From Nocardia spumae (GTDB lineage Bacteria; Actinomycetota; Actinomycetes; Mycobacteriales; Mycobacteriaceae), in contig NZ_JAJFZL010000001.1 in assembly GCF_020733635.1 (NCBI RefSeq), forward strand, positions 372,001 to 436,000: a stretch of DNA of 64,000 bases. The letters are read 5' to 3'. The translations under genes were made by a program, and so were the position numbers. A model generated the notes under the pieces. That model searched no databases. It was not told the origin of the DNA and was given only the letters and a program-made list of their open reading frames with translations. Shown here piece by piece: positions 27,013 to 34,989 of the stretch (positions within the stretch are counted from its first letter, which is position 1; every line of letters begins with the position of its first letter).

Positions 27013-27022
27013 ATGTATACAT
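27013..27022. promoter_or_regulatory. palindrome ATGTATACAT upstream of the EXLDI gene
   Basis: A perfect 10-bp palindrome in an AT-rich stretch, 18 bp before the EXLDI start. It shares the ATGTATA core with the 28-bp MarR operator at 24019-24046, suggesting a common regulator. Confidence 0.45.
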
Positions 27023-27156
27023 ACACACAAGTGCCTGTTCCGGGCGCCCCACGCCGGACCGGTGAACCGGGTGGGCCCGTGGTTCGTATCCCGGCTGAGC
27101 GCGTTCGGTTCGGGCACGATGGTCGGTGCCGAATTCGCCTCGCGGAAGGAGCGGCG

Positions 27157-28845
27157 ATGCCGGCACGAGTGGTCGATTATCTGGTACAGGCTGTATCGGG
27201 GCTGGGTGTGCGACATATCTTCGGCGTCGACGGCGCCAATATCGAGGATCTGTACGACGCGGCCTTCGATGCCGCCGACCACCTCACCGCCGTGGTGGCC
27301 AAACACGAGTTCTCGGCCGCCACCATGGCCGACGGCTACGCTCGATCCACTTCGGGGCTCGGTGTCGTCTGCGCCACCTCGGGCGGTGGCGCCATGAATC
27401 TTGTTGCGGGACTCGCGGAATCGCACGCCTCCCGGGTTCCGGTGCTGGCGCTGGTGGGGCAGGCGCCCACCGATCTGGAGGGCTTGGGCGCATTCCAGGA
27501 CTCCAGCGGTCTGGCCGGAACCTTCGATGCCGCACAGCTTTTCGACACCATCTCGCTGTACTGCGCGCGGGTGGAATCGCCGGCATCGCTGCCGGCGCAT
27601 CTGTCTCGCGCGGTCGCGGCGGCGCGTGCCGGTGGACCGGCGGTGCTGCTGCTGCCCAAGAACGTGCAACAGGCGGAGATGGAAACGGAGGCCACGTTCG
27701 TCGCGCCGCCGGCGGTACACGGCCGCGACGAGAGCGGAATCGACCGGCTGCTGGAGGGGTTGCGAGCCGCCCGCGCGGTGGGCAAGGTGGTGATCATCGC
27801 CGGCGCACAGGTCGCGCGCGACGACGCCCGAGACGAATTACGAGAGCTGGCAGCGGTTCTCGACGCGGGTGTCGGCGTCGCACCCGATGCCAAGGATGTC
27901 TACGGTTGCGCCGAGCACGGATTCCTCGGGGTCGCCGGAAGTATGGGCCACACCGAACTGAGCGATGCCCTGCGCGGCGCCGCGCTGTGCCTGCTGGTCG
28001 GCACCCGGATGCCGGTGACCGCACGGGCCGGGCTGGAATCGGTGCTCGGCGCGTCGACCGCGTCGGTGGGCGCCGAACCGCCGTACATTCCCGCCGTCCA
28101 CGCCACCAGTACCGATCTCGCCGCCACACTGCGCGAACTGGTGGTGGCGCTGGGGATCGGCGACGCGCGGGTACATCGGGTCGATCCGCGGCGTCCACGC
28201 CGGGCGCCGCAGGCACTGCCGGTGCCGTCCGCCGACGGGCCGGGTCTGCGCTACCGCGACATCGTCGAAACCCTCAATGCCACCGTCGATTCGGATACCG
28301 ACATCTTCGCCGACGCGGGTAATACCGGCGCCTCGGTCGTGCACCATCTGCGCCCGCCGCGCGACGGCCGGTTCGTGGTCGCGCTCGGTATGGGCGGGAT
28401 GGGCTATGCCTTCGGCGCCGCGATCGGTTCCGCGTTCGCGCGCCGTCACCGCCCCGACGGCACCGAGCGGCGCACCGTGGTCGTCGCCGGCGACGGTGCG
28501 TTCTACATGCACGGCATGGAGGTGCACACCGCTGTGCAGTACGGACTTCCGTTGACCTTCGTCGTTCTCGACAATTCCGCGCACGCCATGTGTGTCACCC
28601 GGGAACAGCTCTTCTACGGAGACCGTTACAGCTTCAACAGATTCCACAAGGCGCATCTGGGCGCGGGAATGGCGGCGATGTTCCCGGAACTGCCGTCCTT
28701 CTCGCCGAAGACTCGCGCGGAACTCGACACGGTCCTGCGGTACTGCCTGGAAACCGCGGGGCCGTCGTTCGTTTCGGTCGATTGCGATCCCGACGAAATA
28801 CCACCCTTCATCCCGTTCCTGTCCGCCGCGAGGAGGAATTCGTGA
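27157..28845 (+). CDS. thiamine diphosphate-dependent enzyme (acetolactate synthase-like)
   Basis: 562-residue three-domain ThDP enzyme. The N-terminal Pyr domain has HIFGVDGANIEDLY and the conserved Glu51 in AKHEFSAATMADGYAR that activates the cofactor; the CATSGGGAMNLVAGLAES and GQAPTDLEGLGAFQD segments are typical of the acetolactate synthase/benzoylformate decarboxylase group. The C-terminal PP domain has the ThDP motif GDGAFYMHGMEVHTAVQ (GDG at about 445) and Asn in VVLDNSAHAM. No FAD-domain signature of anabolic ALS was recognised. GGAAGGAG precedes the ATG. First gene of a four-gene operon; probable carboligase or decarboxylase of a 2-oxo acid. Confidence 0.88.
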   Translation: MPARVVDYLVQAVSGLGVRHIFGVDGANIEDLYDAAFDAADHLTAVVAKHEFSAATMADGYARSTSGLGVVCATSGGGAMNLVAGLAESHASRVPVLALVGQAPTDLEGLGAFQDSSGLAGTFDAAQLFDTISLYCARVESPASLPAHLSRAVAAARAGGPAVLLLPKNVQQAEMETEATFVAPPAVHGRDESGIDRLLEGLRAARAVGKVVIIAGAQVARDDARDELRELAAVLDAGVGVAPDAKDVYGCAEHGFLGVAGSMGHTELSDALRGAALCLLVGTRMPVTARAGLESVLGASTASVGAEPPYIPAVHATSTDLAATLRELVVALGIGDARVHRVDPRRPRRAPQALPVPSADGPGLRYRDIVETLNATVDSDTDIFADAGNTGASVVHHLRPPRDGRFVVALGMGGMGYAFGAAIGSAFARRHRPDGTERRTVVVAGDGAFYMHGMEVHTAVQYGLPLTFVVLDNSAHAMCVTREQLFYGDRYSFNRFHKAHLGAGMAAMFPELPSFSPKTRAELDTVLRYCLETAGPSFVSVDCDPDEIPPFIPFLSAARRNS

Positions 28846-29510
28846 CCACCAGCACCGCACCCGCACTCAGCGATCTGCCGGATCAGCCACATCGGGTGAT
28901 CCCCGGACTACTGCGCATCGAGAATTCCGATCGTGAGGAGACCACCCCGGTCATCATGGATATGCTCCGATCGGTCTACCCCCACGACCAGATCTTCGGT
29001 CAGTTCTGCCCGGTGCAGGACTATATCGCCGCACCACCGCGCGAATTGTACGAATACCTCTCGCACACACAGAGTCTGGAGGAGTGGACTTACAGTCTGC
29101 GCGGGTTCACCGAGACCGAGACTCCGGGGCTGTGGGAATCCTACGATCGGCTGGGTAAGAACACCCGCATCTTCACTCGCACCGAGGCCAATCCCGATGC
29201 CATGACCGTCGATTACCACTGTGCGTGGGATCAGGGAAAGCACCTGTGGATGGTCTATCTGATGCGGGTCGTCGACGCCCAGGTCGTTTTCGACAAGCCG
29301 GGATCGGTGGTCCTGTGGACCAATTGCCGTCACCCCTTCTACGACGAGAATCCCTATCCCGACGCCGCGCCGCCCGGACGCAAGGTATGGGTCGGCGATT
29401 TCTGGGAGATGTTCTCCGCCGGTCATCGCCTGGAACTGGACAACTTGAAGGCGATCGCCGAATACCGTGCCGCGCACGGACTTCCGATAACTCCCGACTG
29501 GATGAAATGA
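28842..29510 (+). CDS. SRPBCC-fold protein (putative cyclase/lipid-binding)
   Basis: 222-residue protein. The region from about residue 55 fits a START/SRPBCC helix-grip fold: VQDYIAAPPRELYEYLSHTQSLEEWTYSL, then antiparallel strands (GLWESYDRLGKNTRIFTRTEA, AMTVDYHCAWDQGKHLWMVYLMRV) and a long C-terminal helix (FWEMFSAGHRLELDNLKAIAEYR). Such proteins bind hydrophobic ligands or act as polyketide aromatases/cyclases. The first 50 residues are a separate N-terminal extension. GTGA overlaps the ThDP gene stop with AGGAGG nearby. I cannot place it in a named family. Confidence 0.7.
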   Translation: MTTSTAPALSDLPDQPHRVIPGLLRIENSDREETTPVIMDMLRSVYPHDQIFGQFCPVQDYIAAPPRELYEYLSHTQSLEEWTYSLRGFTETETPGLWESYDRLGKNTRIFTRTEANPDAMTVDYHCAWDQGKHLWMVYLMRVVDAQVVFDKPGSVVLWTNCRHPFYDENPYPDAAPPGRKVWVGDFWEMFSAGHRLELDNLKAIAEYRAAHGLPITPDWMK

Positions 29511-29522
29511 GAGTCCGACGCT

Positions 29523-30563
29523 ATGGATTTCACCGATCCCACCCTGTCGCTCGCCCCGGTCAGCCTGATCGATGTGGCCAGCTATCTGCCCGGTGAGCCG
29601 GTAGGTACCGAATACTTCACCCAGTTCTCCCGCTCGGAGCGGATGGCCAAGAACGTCATGTTCCGCGCCCCCCGCACCCGCCATCATCGGGGGCGCGACG
29701 AAACCGCGGTGGATATGGTCGAACGTGCGGTGGCGCCGCTGATCGAGCGGCACGGACCGGACACCCTCGCCGATATCGACGTCCTGATCACCCACACCCA
29801 ATTGCCCGACAATCCCGTCATGGGCGCCGGCCCGGAGGTGGCACGGCGGCTGGGAATGCAGCCGAAATGGGTATTCGACGTGCACAACAGCGGCTGTGCG
29901 GCGTTCATCCACATGATGATGCTGGCGCGCATGATTCTGCAGACCACCGATGCCCGCACCGCCCTCATCGCGGCGACTCAGAATACGGCCGGGCCGGTCT
30001 TCACCCAGACCGAGATCCGCAAGCTCGCCCAGGCGCCGGTGCCGGGAGACGGCTGCGGGGTCGGGCTGCTGGTCAAGGACCGTCGGGCGCCGATTCTGGA
30101 TATCGAATGCCGCACCTTCCCCGAATTCGCCGGCGATATGGATTTCAGCACCGGCTCCGACCGGAAGTACTGGGAGCCGGGCGAGGGGCAGGGTTGCGTG
30201 AGTTTCACCGAATCGAAGGTGACCAAGGTGTTCGCCCGCGGTAATCGGCTGGTTCCCGAGCTGGCGCTGGCGGTGTGCGATCACATCGGGGTGAAGGGGC
30301 GCGATATCGATACCTTCGTCACCAATCAGCCGAATCGGCTGTTCCTGCGCAACTGGCACGATGCGCTGGAACTACCCGCCGAACGCCATCCCGACACCTT
30401 CGATCGGTGCGGAAATCTCTTCGCCGCGGGAATTCCCGTCACTCTCGATGTCGAGAACCGGGCCGGGCGGTTGCGGAACGGTTCGGTGGTGCTGCTGTCG
30501 GCTTTCGCGCACGCGGGTGACTTCGCGGCCGCGGCGGCGGTGCGCTGGGGTGCGGCACGATGA
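29523..30563 (+). CDS. 3-oxoacyl-ACP synthase III-like (KAS III) protein
   Basis: 346-residue thiolase-fold protein. The nucleophilic Cys125 is in NSGCAAFIH, and Asn298 in RCGNLFAAGIPVTL corresponds to the GNT/GNL Asn. The HQAN motif that carries the catalytic His of FabH reads TNQPN here, so the His is replaced by Asn268. This argues against normal decarboxylative condensation and for acyl transfer or another C-C/C-O bond-forming role, as in some natural-product KAS III enzymes. It follows the SRPBCC gene by 12 bp and overlaps the aminotransferase gene by 4 bp. Confidence 0.85.
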   Translation: MDFTDPTLSLAPVSLIDVASYLPGEPVGTEYFTQFSRSERMAKNVMFRAPRTRHHRGRDETAVDMVERAVAPLIERHGPDTLADIDVLITHTQLPDNPVMGAGPEVARRLGMQPKWVFDVHNSGCAAFIHMMMLARMILQTTDARTALIAATQNTAGPVFTQTEIRKLAQAPVPGDGCGVGLLVKDRRAPILDIECRTFPEFAGDMDFSTGSDRKYWEPGEGQGCVSFTESKVTKVFARGNRLVPELALAVCDHIGVKGRDIDTFVTNQPNRLFLRNWHDALELPAERHPDTFDRCGNLFAAGIPVTLDVENRAGRLRNGSVVLLSAFAHAGDFAAAAAVRWGAAR

Positions 30564-31648
30564 GCTCCTCCGCCCGGGAACCGGCCGCGACACAGCCCCT
30601 GCCGTCGGTCCTCTTCGATCTGACACTGAGCGAGAACCCGTTCCCGCCTTTGCCTTCGGTGCTCGAGGTGGTCGACGACGCCCTGCTGCGCGCGAATCGG
30701 TATCCGGAGTTCCTGCCGCGGCGGCTGCCCGCGCTGATCGCCGCGCATGTCGGGGTCAGTGCCGAGCAGGTGGTGGTCGGTGCGGGTGCGACCGGCGTGG
30801 CGCTGCAGATCATGCAGACGGTGCCGGGGCCCGGTCGTCGCATGGTGTTCGCGAGCCCGACTTTCGACGGCTATCCGATCATGGCGGCCATGGCCGGGCT
30901 GGAAGCCGTTGCGGTGCCGTTGGATACGGACGGCGGCCAGCAACTGGCGGCGATGGCGTGTGCGGTGGACGAGCGCACCGCGCTGGTAGCGGTGTGCCGT
31001 CCGCACAATCCGACCGGCACGGTGCCGGCCGCGGCCGAGCTCAGAGCGTTCCTGTTCGGGATCCCGCGCCACATTCCGGTGATTCTGGACGAGGCGTATG
31101 TGGAGTTCCTGGCCGAGGACCAGGTGGTCGACCCCTGTGAGCTCATCGAGCACTATCCCAATCTGCTGGTGCTGCGGACGTTTTCGAAGGCCTACGGATT
31201 GGCCGGCCTGCGCATCGGCTATGCCTTCGGCGCGCCGGAACTGATCGCCCGGGTGCGGCGGATGCAGCTGCCCTTCGGTATGCCCGACTACGCCGTCGCG
31301 GCCGTGCGCGCCTGCTATCGGGCCTCGGCGGAGCTGTCCGAGCGGATCTCCGATATCACCGCCGAGCGGGAGTGGTTGCGAACCGCCCTGCGGCACCGCG
31401 GTATCGCGGTGCCCAGCAGTCGCGGCAACTTCCTGTACCTCCCGGGTTCGGCCGTGCACGCGACGCTGGCGGCGGCGGGAATCGCGGCGAAGGGATATCC
31501 GGACGGCAGCGCGCGGATCGCGGTCGGCGATCCCCGTGCCGACGCCGCGGTACTGCGCGCGTTCGACGGGACCGACGAGCCGATGCTCACCCGGGTCGGG
31601 CACCGCACGCGCCGGCCGCCGGGGGTCGGCGCCGGGACCGTGCGGTGA
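30560..31648 (+). CDS. PLP-dependent aminotransferase, HisC-like
   Basis: 362-residue fold-type I aminotransferase of the histidinol-phosphate aminotransferase group. SENPFPPLPSV, then GAGATGVALQIMQ, Asn150 in CRPHNPTGTV, Asp177 in ILDEAYVEF and the Schiff-base Lys210 in RTFSKAYGLAGLRIGYA are all present. It lies outside any his operon; as the last gene of the ThDP/SRPBCC/KAS III operon it probably transaminates a pathway intermediate (a keto or hydroxyketo compound). ATGA overlap with the KAS III gene. The C-terminal 30 residues are Arg/Pro-rich and not conserved. Confidence 0.88.
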   Translation: MSSSAREPAATQPLPSVLFDLTLSENPFPPLPSVLEVVDDALLRANRYPEFLPRRLPALIAAHVGVSAEQVVVGAGATGVALQIMQTVPGPGRRMVFASPTFDGYPIMAAMAGLEAVAVPLDTDGGQQLAAMACAVDERTALVAVCRPHNPTGTVPAAAELRAFLFGIPRHIPVILDEAYVEFLAEDQVVDPCELIEHYPNLLVLRTFSKAYGLAGLRIGYAFGAPELIARVRRMQLPFGMPDYAVAAVRACYRASAELSERISDITAEREWLRTALRHRGIAVPSSRGNFLYLPGSAVHATLAAAGIAAKGYPDGSARIAVGDPRADAAVLRAFDGTDEPMLTRVGHRTRRPPGVGAGTVR

Positions 31649-31667
31649 GGGTGCGCCAAGGCTTGAT

Positions 31668-31730
31668 CTAGCACTGCTAGACAATCTAGTCAGATCCATC
31701 TACTGTTGCTCATGAAGCTAGCAACGTTAG
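31668..31730. promoter_or_regulatory. paired CTAG-containing dyads upstream of the DUF1772 gene
   Basis: CTAGCA-C-TGCTAG (31668-31680, perfect) and CTAGCAACGTTAG (31718-31730, imperfect) share the same half-site, centred 50 bp apart. Further CTAG and GATC elements lie between them. CTAG is rare in this GC-rich DNA, so the cluster is notable as an operator candidate; no regulator gene is adjacent. Confidence 0.5.
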
Positions 31731-31751
31731 ATCCTGACTAGGAGCACTCCC

Positions 31752-32228
31752 ATGCTGACCACATCCGCACAGGTCCTCGCCGTCCTCGCCATCCTCGCCA
31801 ACGGCATCGTCTACGGCACCGATTTCTGTGCCGCGCTCGTCACCCGGTCGGTGAACCGCAAACTCGACGATGCGACGGTGACGGTGTCCGCGGGGTGGGG
31901 GCACTATTACGCCGATCGCCGCATGCCCTTCGCCGGTGCCGGCGGCGTGATCGCCACCCTGCTCACGATGGTGATCGCGGCCGTCGCCGGACAGGCCGGC
32001 GCCGCGATCGCCGCCGGGGTCGCCCTGCTGGCGTTGCTGACCTGGCTGGGGTTCTACGTGAAGGTCGCCAAGCCGATCAACACCGTGCAGACCCAGGCCG
32101 CGCTGACCGGCGTGATTCCCGCGAATGCTCGCGCGCTGCAGGACAAGTGGGAAAGTATTCTCGGATTCCGGGTCGGCCTGCAGATCACCGCGCTGACCGC
32201 GCTGTGCGTCGCGCTGATTCTGCTCTGA
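31752..32228 (+). CDS. DUF1772-type four-helix membrane protein
   Basis: 158 residues with four hydrophobic segments (about 5-27, 55-75, 82-102, 135-157). The TDFCAALVTRSVNRKLDD stretch, WGHYYADRRMPFAG and the later KPINTVQTQA..LQDKWESILGFR match DUF1772/anthrone oxygenase-like proteins. Members are often regulated by TetR proteins and linked to redox or antibiotic stress; a catalytic function is not proven. Preceded by an AT-rich promoter with CTAG dyads, no obvious operon partners. Confidence 0.75.
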   Translation: MLTTSAQVLAVLAILANGIVYGTDFCAALVTRSVNRKLDDATVTVSAGWGHYYADRRMPFAGAGGVIATLLTMVIAAVAGQAGAAIAAGVALLALLTWLGFYVKVAKPINTVQTQAALTGVIPANARALQDKWESILGFRVGLQITALTALCVALILL

Positions 32229-32267
32229 GGAACGGCGGCCACCGTGCGGCCCGCCGGGTCACCCAGC

Positions 32268-33212
32268 TCAGACCGAACCGCGCAGGAACACCTGATTCGT
32301 GGTGCTGGACCGAATCTCCACCGAACTGATCTGATTCGGCGGGACCGTGGTGATGCCGTCCGCGGTGATCGTCTGACCCGGATGCGCCGACCACTGCGCG
32401 AGCATCGATTGGGTGCCGTCGGTGTGGACGACCCACAGCGCGCCGTCCCAGGTGTAGTCGGTATCGGAGGCGGCGTAGTTGCACGACATCTTCACGCGCG
32501 TACCGGAATCGAGCTGGGTGAGACTGAAGCTGGCGGTGATCGGCGACGGCACCACCTGATCCATCTGCCGCTCCGTGACCACCTGCTGAGCGGACGGCGG
32601 CGTGGTCTGCTGGGTTATCGAGATGGTGGCCGGAATGGTGATCGCGACCGCCGCGGCCGCGGCGGCGACCGCGCCGGCCAGCGCCAGCCAGGGTCCGCTG
32701 CGCCGCCGCTTACGTTCGCGGGCGGTGGCCAGGGAGGTCACGGTGTCGTCCGGTCCAGGGCGCGGGGTCGCGGCCGGTGGGATGGCAGCGTCGGTGGGCC
32801 TGCCGTTCTCGCCGCCGGTCGATCGGGGCGCCGCACGCCGGTCGTCGCGGCCGGGCGCCGATGCGCCGGCCTCGAACGGGAGAATGCCCGCGCCGGTGCC
32901 CGAATCACCCTCGGTGGCCCGCACCCGGTCCAGCAGGGCCTCGAAACCCGCGTCTCCGAATTCCCGTGTCGGGGCGTCGGCCCCGGCTCGACCGCCTGCG
33001 GTGTCGTCGACCAGCGACAGCGCGACCTCGCCGGGCACCCGGCTGAGTAGACCGGGCAGCCCGGACAGTTCCGCGACCGCTGCGCGGCAGTCGGTGCAAT
33101 CGGTCAGATGGTTCTCATAGGCGAGCCGCTGCTCCTGAGGGAGGGCGCCGAGCACATACGGCGCGTCCCAGGTCGCATACTCGTCGTGCGAGGCGGTATC
33201 CGCCGATGTCAT
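32268..33212 (-). CDS. rslA: anti-sigma factor RslA-like
   Basis: 314-residue anti-sigma factor. The N-terminal cytoplasmic domain carries the zinc-binding HxxxCxxC (ENHLTDCTDCRAAV) and binds the sigma factor; a long Gly/Pro/Arg-rich linker follows; one transmembrane helix lies about residues 195-215 (LALAGAVAAAAAAVAITIPA); the C-terminal 95 residues form an extracytoplasmic RskA-type domain with Trp pairs (WDGALWVVH). Its ATG overlaps the sigma gene stop (ATGA), giving coupled production. Homology to mycobacterial RslA, which is controlled by oxidation of the zinc site. Confidence 0.85.
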   Translation of the reverse strand: MTSADTASHDEYATWDAPYVLGALPQEQRLAYENHLTDCTDCRAAVAELSGLPGLLSRVPGEVALSLVDDTAGGRAGADAPTREFGDAGFEALLDRVRATEGDSGTGAGILPFEAGASAPGRDDRRAAPRSTGGENGRPTDAAIPPAATPRPGPDDTVTSLATARERKRRRSGPWLALAGAVAAAAAAVAITIPATISITQQTTPPSAQQVVTERQMDQVVPSPITASFSLTQLDSGTRVKMSCNYAASDTDYTWDGALWVVHTDGTQSMLAQWSAHPGQTITADGITTVPPNQISSVEIRSSTTNQVFLRGSV

Positions 33213-33745
33213 TTCGTCACCCCCATCTCCTGTAGGGCCGAACGCAGGGAGCGCATTCCGTAATGCATACGGGATTTGACCGTGCCCTCGGGTATTGCCA
33301 GTTCGTTCGCGATCTGCTGGGTCGACAAGCCACGGTAGTAGGCCCGGACGATCACCTCGCGGTGGTCCGAGCTCAGCCGGGCGAGCGCGTCGGCGATCAC
33401 CCAGCCGTCCACCGCGCGTTGGGCCTCGTCCGGCGTCGACTGCTCCGGCGGTGTGTCGGTGCCGTATTCGCGCCGATGCCGGGCGCTGCGGAACTCGTCG
33501 ACCGCCAGATGCCGGGCGACGGTGAACAACCAGGCCCGCGCCGAGGCCGTCGACTGATCCAGTACCTGCGGCCGCTGCCAGGCCCGCAGGAGTGTCTCCT
33601 GCACGATGTCCTCGGCACGTCCGGCGTCGCCGACCAGGCTGTAGGTGTACCGCCACAACGTGGGCGCGTGCTCGTCGTAGAGCGCACGCAGCAATCGCGC
33701 CCGCGTGGGCGCCTCGTCGACGGGAGGAATCGTCGAGTCAGACAT
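33209..33745 (-). CDS. sigL: ECF sigma factor SigL
   Basis: 178-residue extracytoplasmic-function sigma factor, 177 in M. tuberculosis. Region 2: LLRALYDEHAPTLWRYTYSLVGD, EDIVQETLLRAWQRP; region 4: ALARLSSDHREVIVRAYYRGLSTQQIANELAIPEGTVKSRMHYGMRSLRSALQEMGV. The YYRGLSTQQIA and STPDEAQRA segments closely recall SigL. The ATG at 33745 is used because homology begins there. SigL in mycobacteria controls cell envelope and PKS genes. It is followed by its anti-sigma gene; an autoregulatory promoter is expected upstream but not identified. Confidence 0.88.
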   Translation of the reverse strand: MSDSTIPPVDEAPTRARLLRALYDEHAPTLWRYTYSLVGDAGRAEDIVQETLLRAWQRPQVLDQSTASARAWLFTVARHLAVDEFRSARHRREYGTDTPPEQSTPDEAQRAVDGWVIADALARLSSDHREVIVRAYYRGLSTQQIANELAIPEGTVKSRMHYGMRSLRSALQEMGVTK

Positions 33746-33826
33746 CGGCGGAAGTCGCGCCGATCGCGGGAGTTCGCCGCCTCTGTCGAGGCGAACGTCG
33801 GGGGACCACACTCTGTGGATACGTAA

Positions 33827-34453
33827 TCAATTGCGTTCTAGTTCGATCGGGTGGGTCGCCAGCAACGACAGCGGGAGCGGCTGCCGGCGCAGCACATGCG
33901 CCCACAGATCGGTGCGCCCGGCGAGTGGGTCCGACGGCAGCGCGGACAGCACGATCCAGTCGCCGCGTTCCAGCTCGCCCTCCAATTGGCCGAAGGTCCA
34001 CCCGGCATATCCGGCGAAGATGCGGACACCCTCGACCAGTGGCGCGATCGAATCCGGATCGGAATCCAGATCCAGCAGCGCCACCCGGCCGTCGACCCGG
34101 CGTAGGCCCCGAACTCCGTCGATCTCGGTACCGACGCGGATCGTGGTCAGACACAGCGCCGAATCCCGTTTCACGGGCCCGCCCACGTAGAGCGTGCGGG
34201 GTCCGGCGGCCAACTCGGCCCACCGCGGCAGCACATCCTGCACCGCGGTTTCGCTGGGCCGGTTGAGCACGACGCCGAGACTGCCGGCGTCGTTGTGCTC
34301 GACGATATAGATCACGGTGCGCCGGAAAGTGGGCTCGACCAACTCGGTTGCCGAGACCAGCAAGGTGCCGGGCCGCACCATCTGTTCCTCATACCTGGGT
34401 TCACGTCTGGGGCGGTCGCCGTGTTCCTCTGCGCGTGCCACGCATGCCATCAT
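33827..34453 (-). CDS. YqgE/AlgH family protein
   Basis: 208-residue protein. VRPGTLLVSATELVEPTFRRTVIYIVEHNDAGSLGVVLNRP and the C-terminal RIFAGYAGWTFGQLEGELERGDWIVL are diagnostic for the YqgE (UPF0301) family. Structure is known for homologues, function is not; it is close in size to Rv0038. An N-terminal extension of about 25 residues precedes the core; the ATG at 34453 is kept but later starts are possible. Appears monocistronic. Confidence 0.88.
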   Translation of the reverse strand: MMACVARAEEHGDRPRREPRYEEQMVRPGTLLVSATELVEPTFRRTVIYIVEHNDAGSLGVVLNRPSETAVQDVLPRWAELAAGPRTLYVGGPVKRDSALCLTTIRVGTEIDGVRGLRRVDGRVALLDLDSDPDSIAPLVEGVRIFAGYAGWTFGQLEGELERGDWIVLSALPSDPLAGRTDLWAHVLRRQPLPLSLLATHPIELERN

Positions 34454-34506
34454 CGCACCGTCGAGTGGCGCGCGCTGTGTTTAACGCCCGGGACGCTCTG
34501 GTTCGA

Positions 34507-34836
34507 TTATTGCGGCAGCCCGAATCGCTCCCTGGCCCACTGCGGCACCGAGGCCAGATACCGCGGCCGGGATTCGACGAAGTGATGCACCATCGCGCAC
34601 AGCGGCAGGATGCCGAACCCCTGCTCGACGGTGCGGTCCAGGGCGCCCTGAACGAGCAGCCGGCCGTAGCCCTGCCCCTCGAACTGCGGGTAGATCTCGG
34701 TGTGCACGAAGGCACGTTCGGAGGCGGTGTCCTGATAGGCGGCCACCCCGGCCTGCTGGCCGTCGACATACAGTTCGAATCGGTCGAGTGCGGTGTTGTC
34801 TCGGATCTCGGTCGTGCGCTGCTGGCCCGGCGTCAT
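34507..34836 (-). CDS. small GNAT acetyltransferase, YjdJ-like
   Basis: 109-residue protein with the short GNAT fold (PF14542 type): RFELYVDGQQAGVAAYQ, then TEIYPQFEGQGYGRLLVQGALD (acetyl-CoA loop QGxGxG variant) and LPLCAMVHHFVESRP, the latter typical of this group (C/AxFV). These small acetyltransferases have unknown acceptors. Start MTPGQQRTTEIRDN has no better alternative. Divergent from a secreted hydrolase gene. Confidence 0.85.
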   Translation of the reverse strand: MTPGQQRTTEIRDNTALDRFELYVDGQQAGVAAYQDTASERAFVHTEIYPQFEGQGYGRLLVQGALDRTVEQGFGILPLCAMVHHFVESRPRYLASVPQWARERFGLPQ

Positions 34837-34989
34837 TTGCTGAGCCTAGAACCTGTCACCCGGGGATGGGTGCGTGGTGTTCGAGTTGTCGCGATCGGCC
34901 GGGGTCGCGAGAATGCAGGAACTCGGGCGGGACTCCCTCGCCCGGGAGGGCGACGGCCGTCGAGCGGCCGGACGGGGAGAACGGCGCCG

